Shown here: piece after piece, positions 5,941 to 6,064 of the stretch
Numbering within the stretch: the first letter of the stretch is position 1
Layout of the letters: each line of letters opens with the position of its first letter
Assembly (NCBI GenBank): GCA_028705415.1
Contig: JAQWDO010000055.1
Coordinates: forward strand, 1-6,064
Length of the DNA: 6,064 nt
DNA from: Dehalococcoidales bacterium
GTDB lineage: Bacteria; Chloroflexota; Dehalococcoidia; Dehalococcoidales; CSSed11-197
Direction: 5' to 3'
The notes under the pieces: generated by a model
What the model was told of the DNA's origin: nothing
The model's input: the letters and a program-made list of their open reading frames with translations, nothing else
The model's database searches: none
Program-made: the position numbers and the translations under genes

Positions 5941-6064
5941 AACCGGTTTCTTACCACTGTTGCAATATCAACGCCCTTGCTGATGCCTTTGTACATTATC
6001 AGTGCTGCAAGGCCCCATACGATAAGGAACGGTATCAGCAGATTTGTACGTATGCCGCCCAGCG
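5901..6064 (-). pseudogene. NSS-family sodium symporter fragment, cut off at both ends
   Basis: From 6062 leftwards the minus strand encodes LGGIRTNLLIPF, then a hydrophobic stretch, then MYKGISKGVDIA. This resembles the TM5 region of neurotransmitter:sodium symporters, in which a membrane helix precedes the conserved GxxKGIE loop. The family match ends at about 5962. The frame continues through sequence that belongs, in another frame, to the radical SAM gene, and stops at TAA 5903-5901. A symporter needs about 12 membrane segments, so the C-terminal half is missing. The N-terminal part lies beyond the window. The call rests on a short segment and is moderately secure; another polytopic transporter is possible. 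Confidence 0.5.

Noticed and set aside
5965..5970. TGA at 5970-5968 read as selenocysteine or a point-mutated glycine in the radical SAM gene, with the N-terminus continuing upstream
   Set aside because: Upstream in that frame a few residues (VQR, then GR before the stop) loosely echo the family, but the expected CxxCxxxC cysteines are absent. No SECIS-like hairpin was recognised, and another frame gives a far more coherent hydrophobic transporter sequence.

Overview
This 6.06 kb window is a compact stretch of bacterial chromosome with almost entirely housekeeping content. The core is a ribosomal-protein operon in the order rplU (L21), rpmA (L27), rpmE (L31), followed by a YqhQ/DUF1385 membrane protein. 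L27 has no cleavable N-terminal extension and no Prp protease gene sits between rplU and rpmA, which argues against Bacillota. The gene order, moderate GC content and gene complement would suit an anaerobic Chloroflexota lineage such as Dehalococcoidia. That assignment is inference from layout and is only moderately secure.

Layout from left to right: (1) 1-392, minus strand: the N-terminal part of an unrecognised multi-pass membrane protein that runs off the window. (2) 577-1211, minus strand: rubrerythrin with a perfect 18-bp hairpin just past its stop. (3) 1212-1475: a divergent control region with a strong sigma-70-type promoter for the ribosomal operon and a weaker one for rubrerythrin. 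(4) 1476-2361, plus strand: rplU, rpmA and rpmE with overlapping or nearly overlapping junctions, closed by a 12-bp stem terminator. (5) 2376-3287, plus strand: YqhQ-like protein. (6) 4367-3284, minus strand: hisA then hisI, two histidine-biosynthesis enzymes, convergent with yqhQ and overlapping it by 4 nt. (7) 4823-4428, minus strand: a short NfeD-like membrane protein. (8) 4997-5131, plus strand: an unrecognised basic 44-residue protein with its own promoter-like sequence. (9) 5940-5128, minus strand: a PflX-type radical SAM protein (COG1313) lacking its normal N-terminus. (10) To 6064, minus strand: what looks like the middle of an NSS-family sodium symporter, running in another frame directly into the radical SAM gene.

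The clearest oddities are as follows. L21 has no ATG, GTG or TTG start available and appears to begin at ATT. There is an abrupt homology switch near 5960-5970, suggesting a deletion, rearrangement or assembly misjoin. Two convergent gene pairs have 4-nt stop-codon overlaps with hairpins at or near the junction. The 44-residue ORF is small and unexplained. I found no mobile element, CRISPR array, rRNA or tRNA, and no convincing new multi-gene system; the window is mostly ordinary with a few irregularities worth checking.
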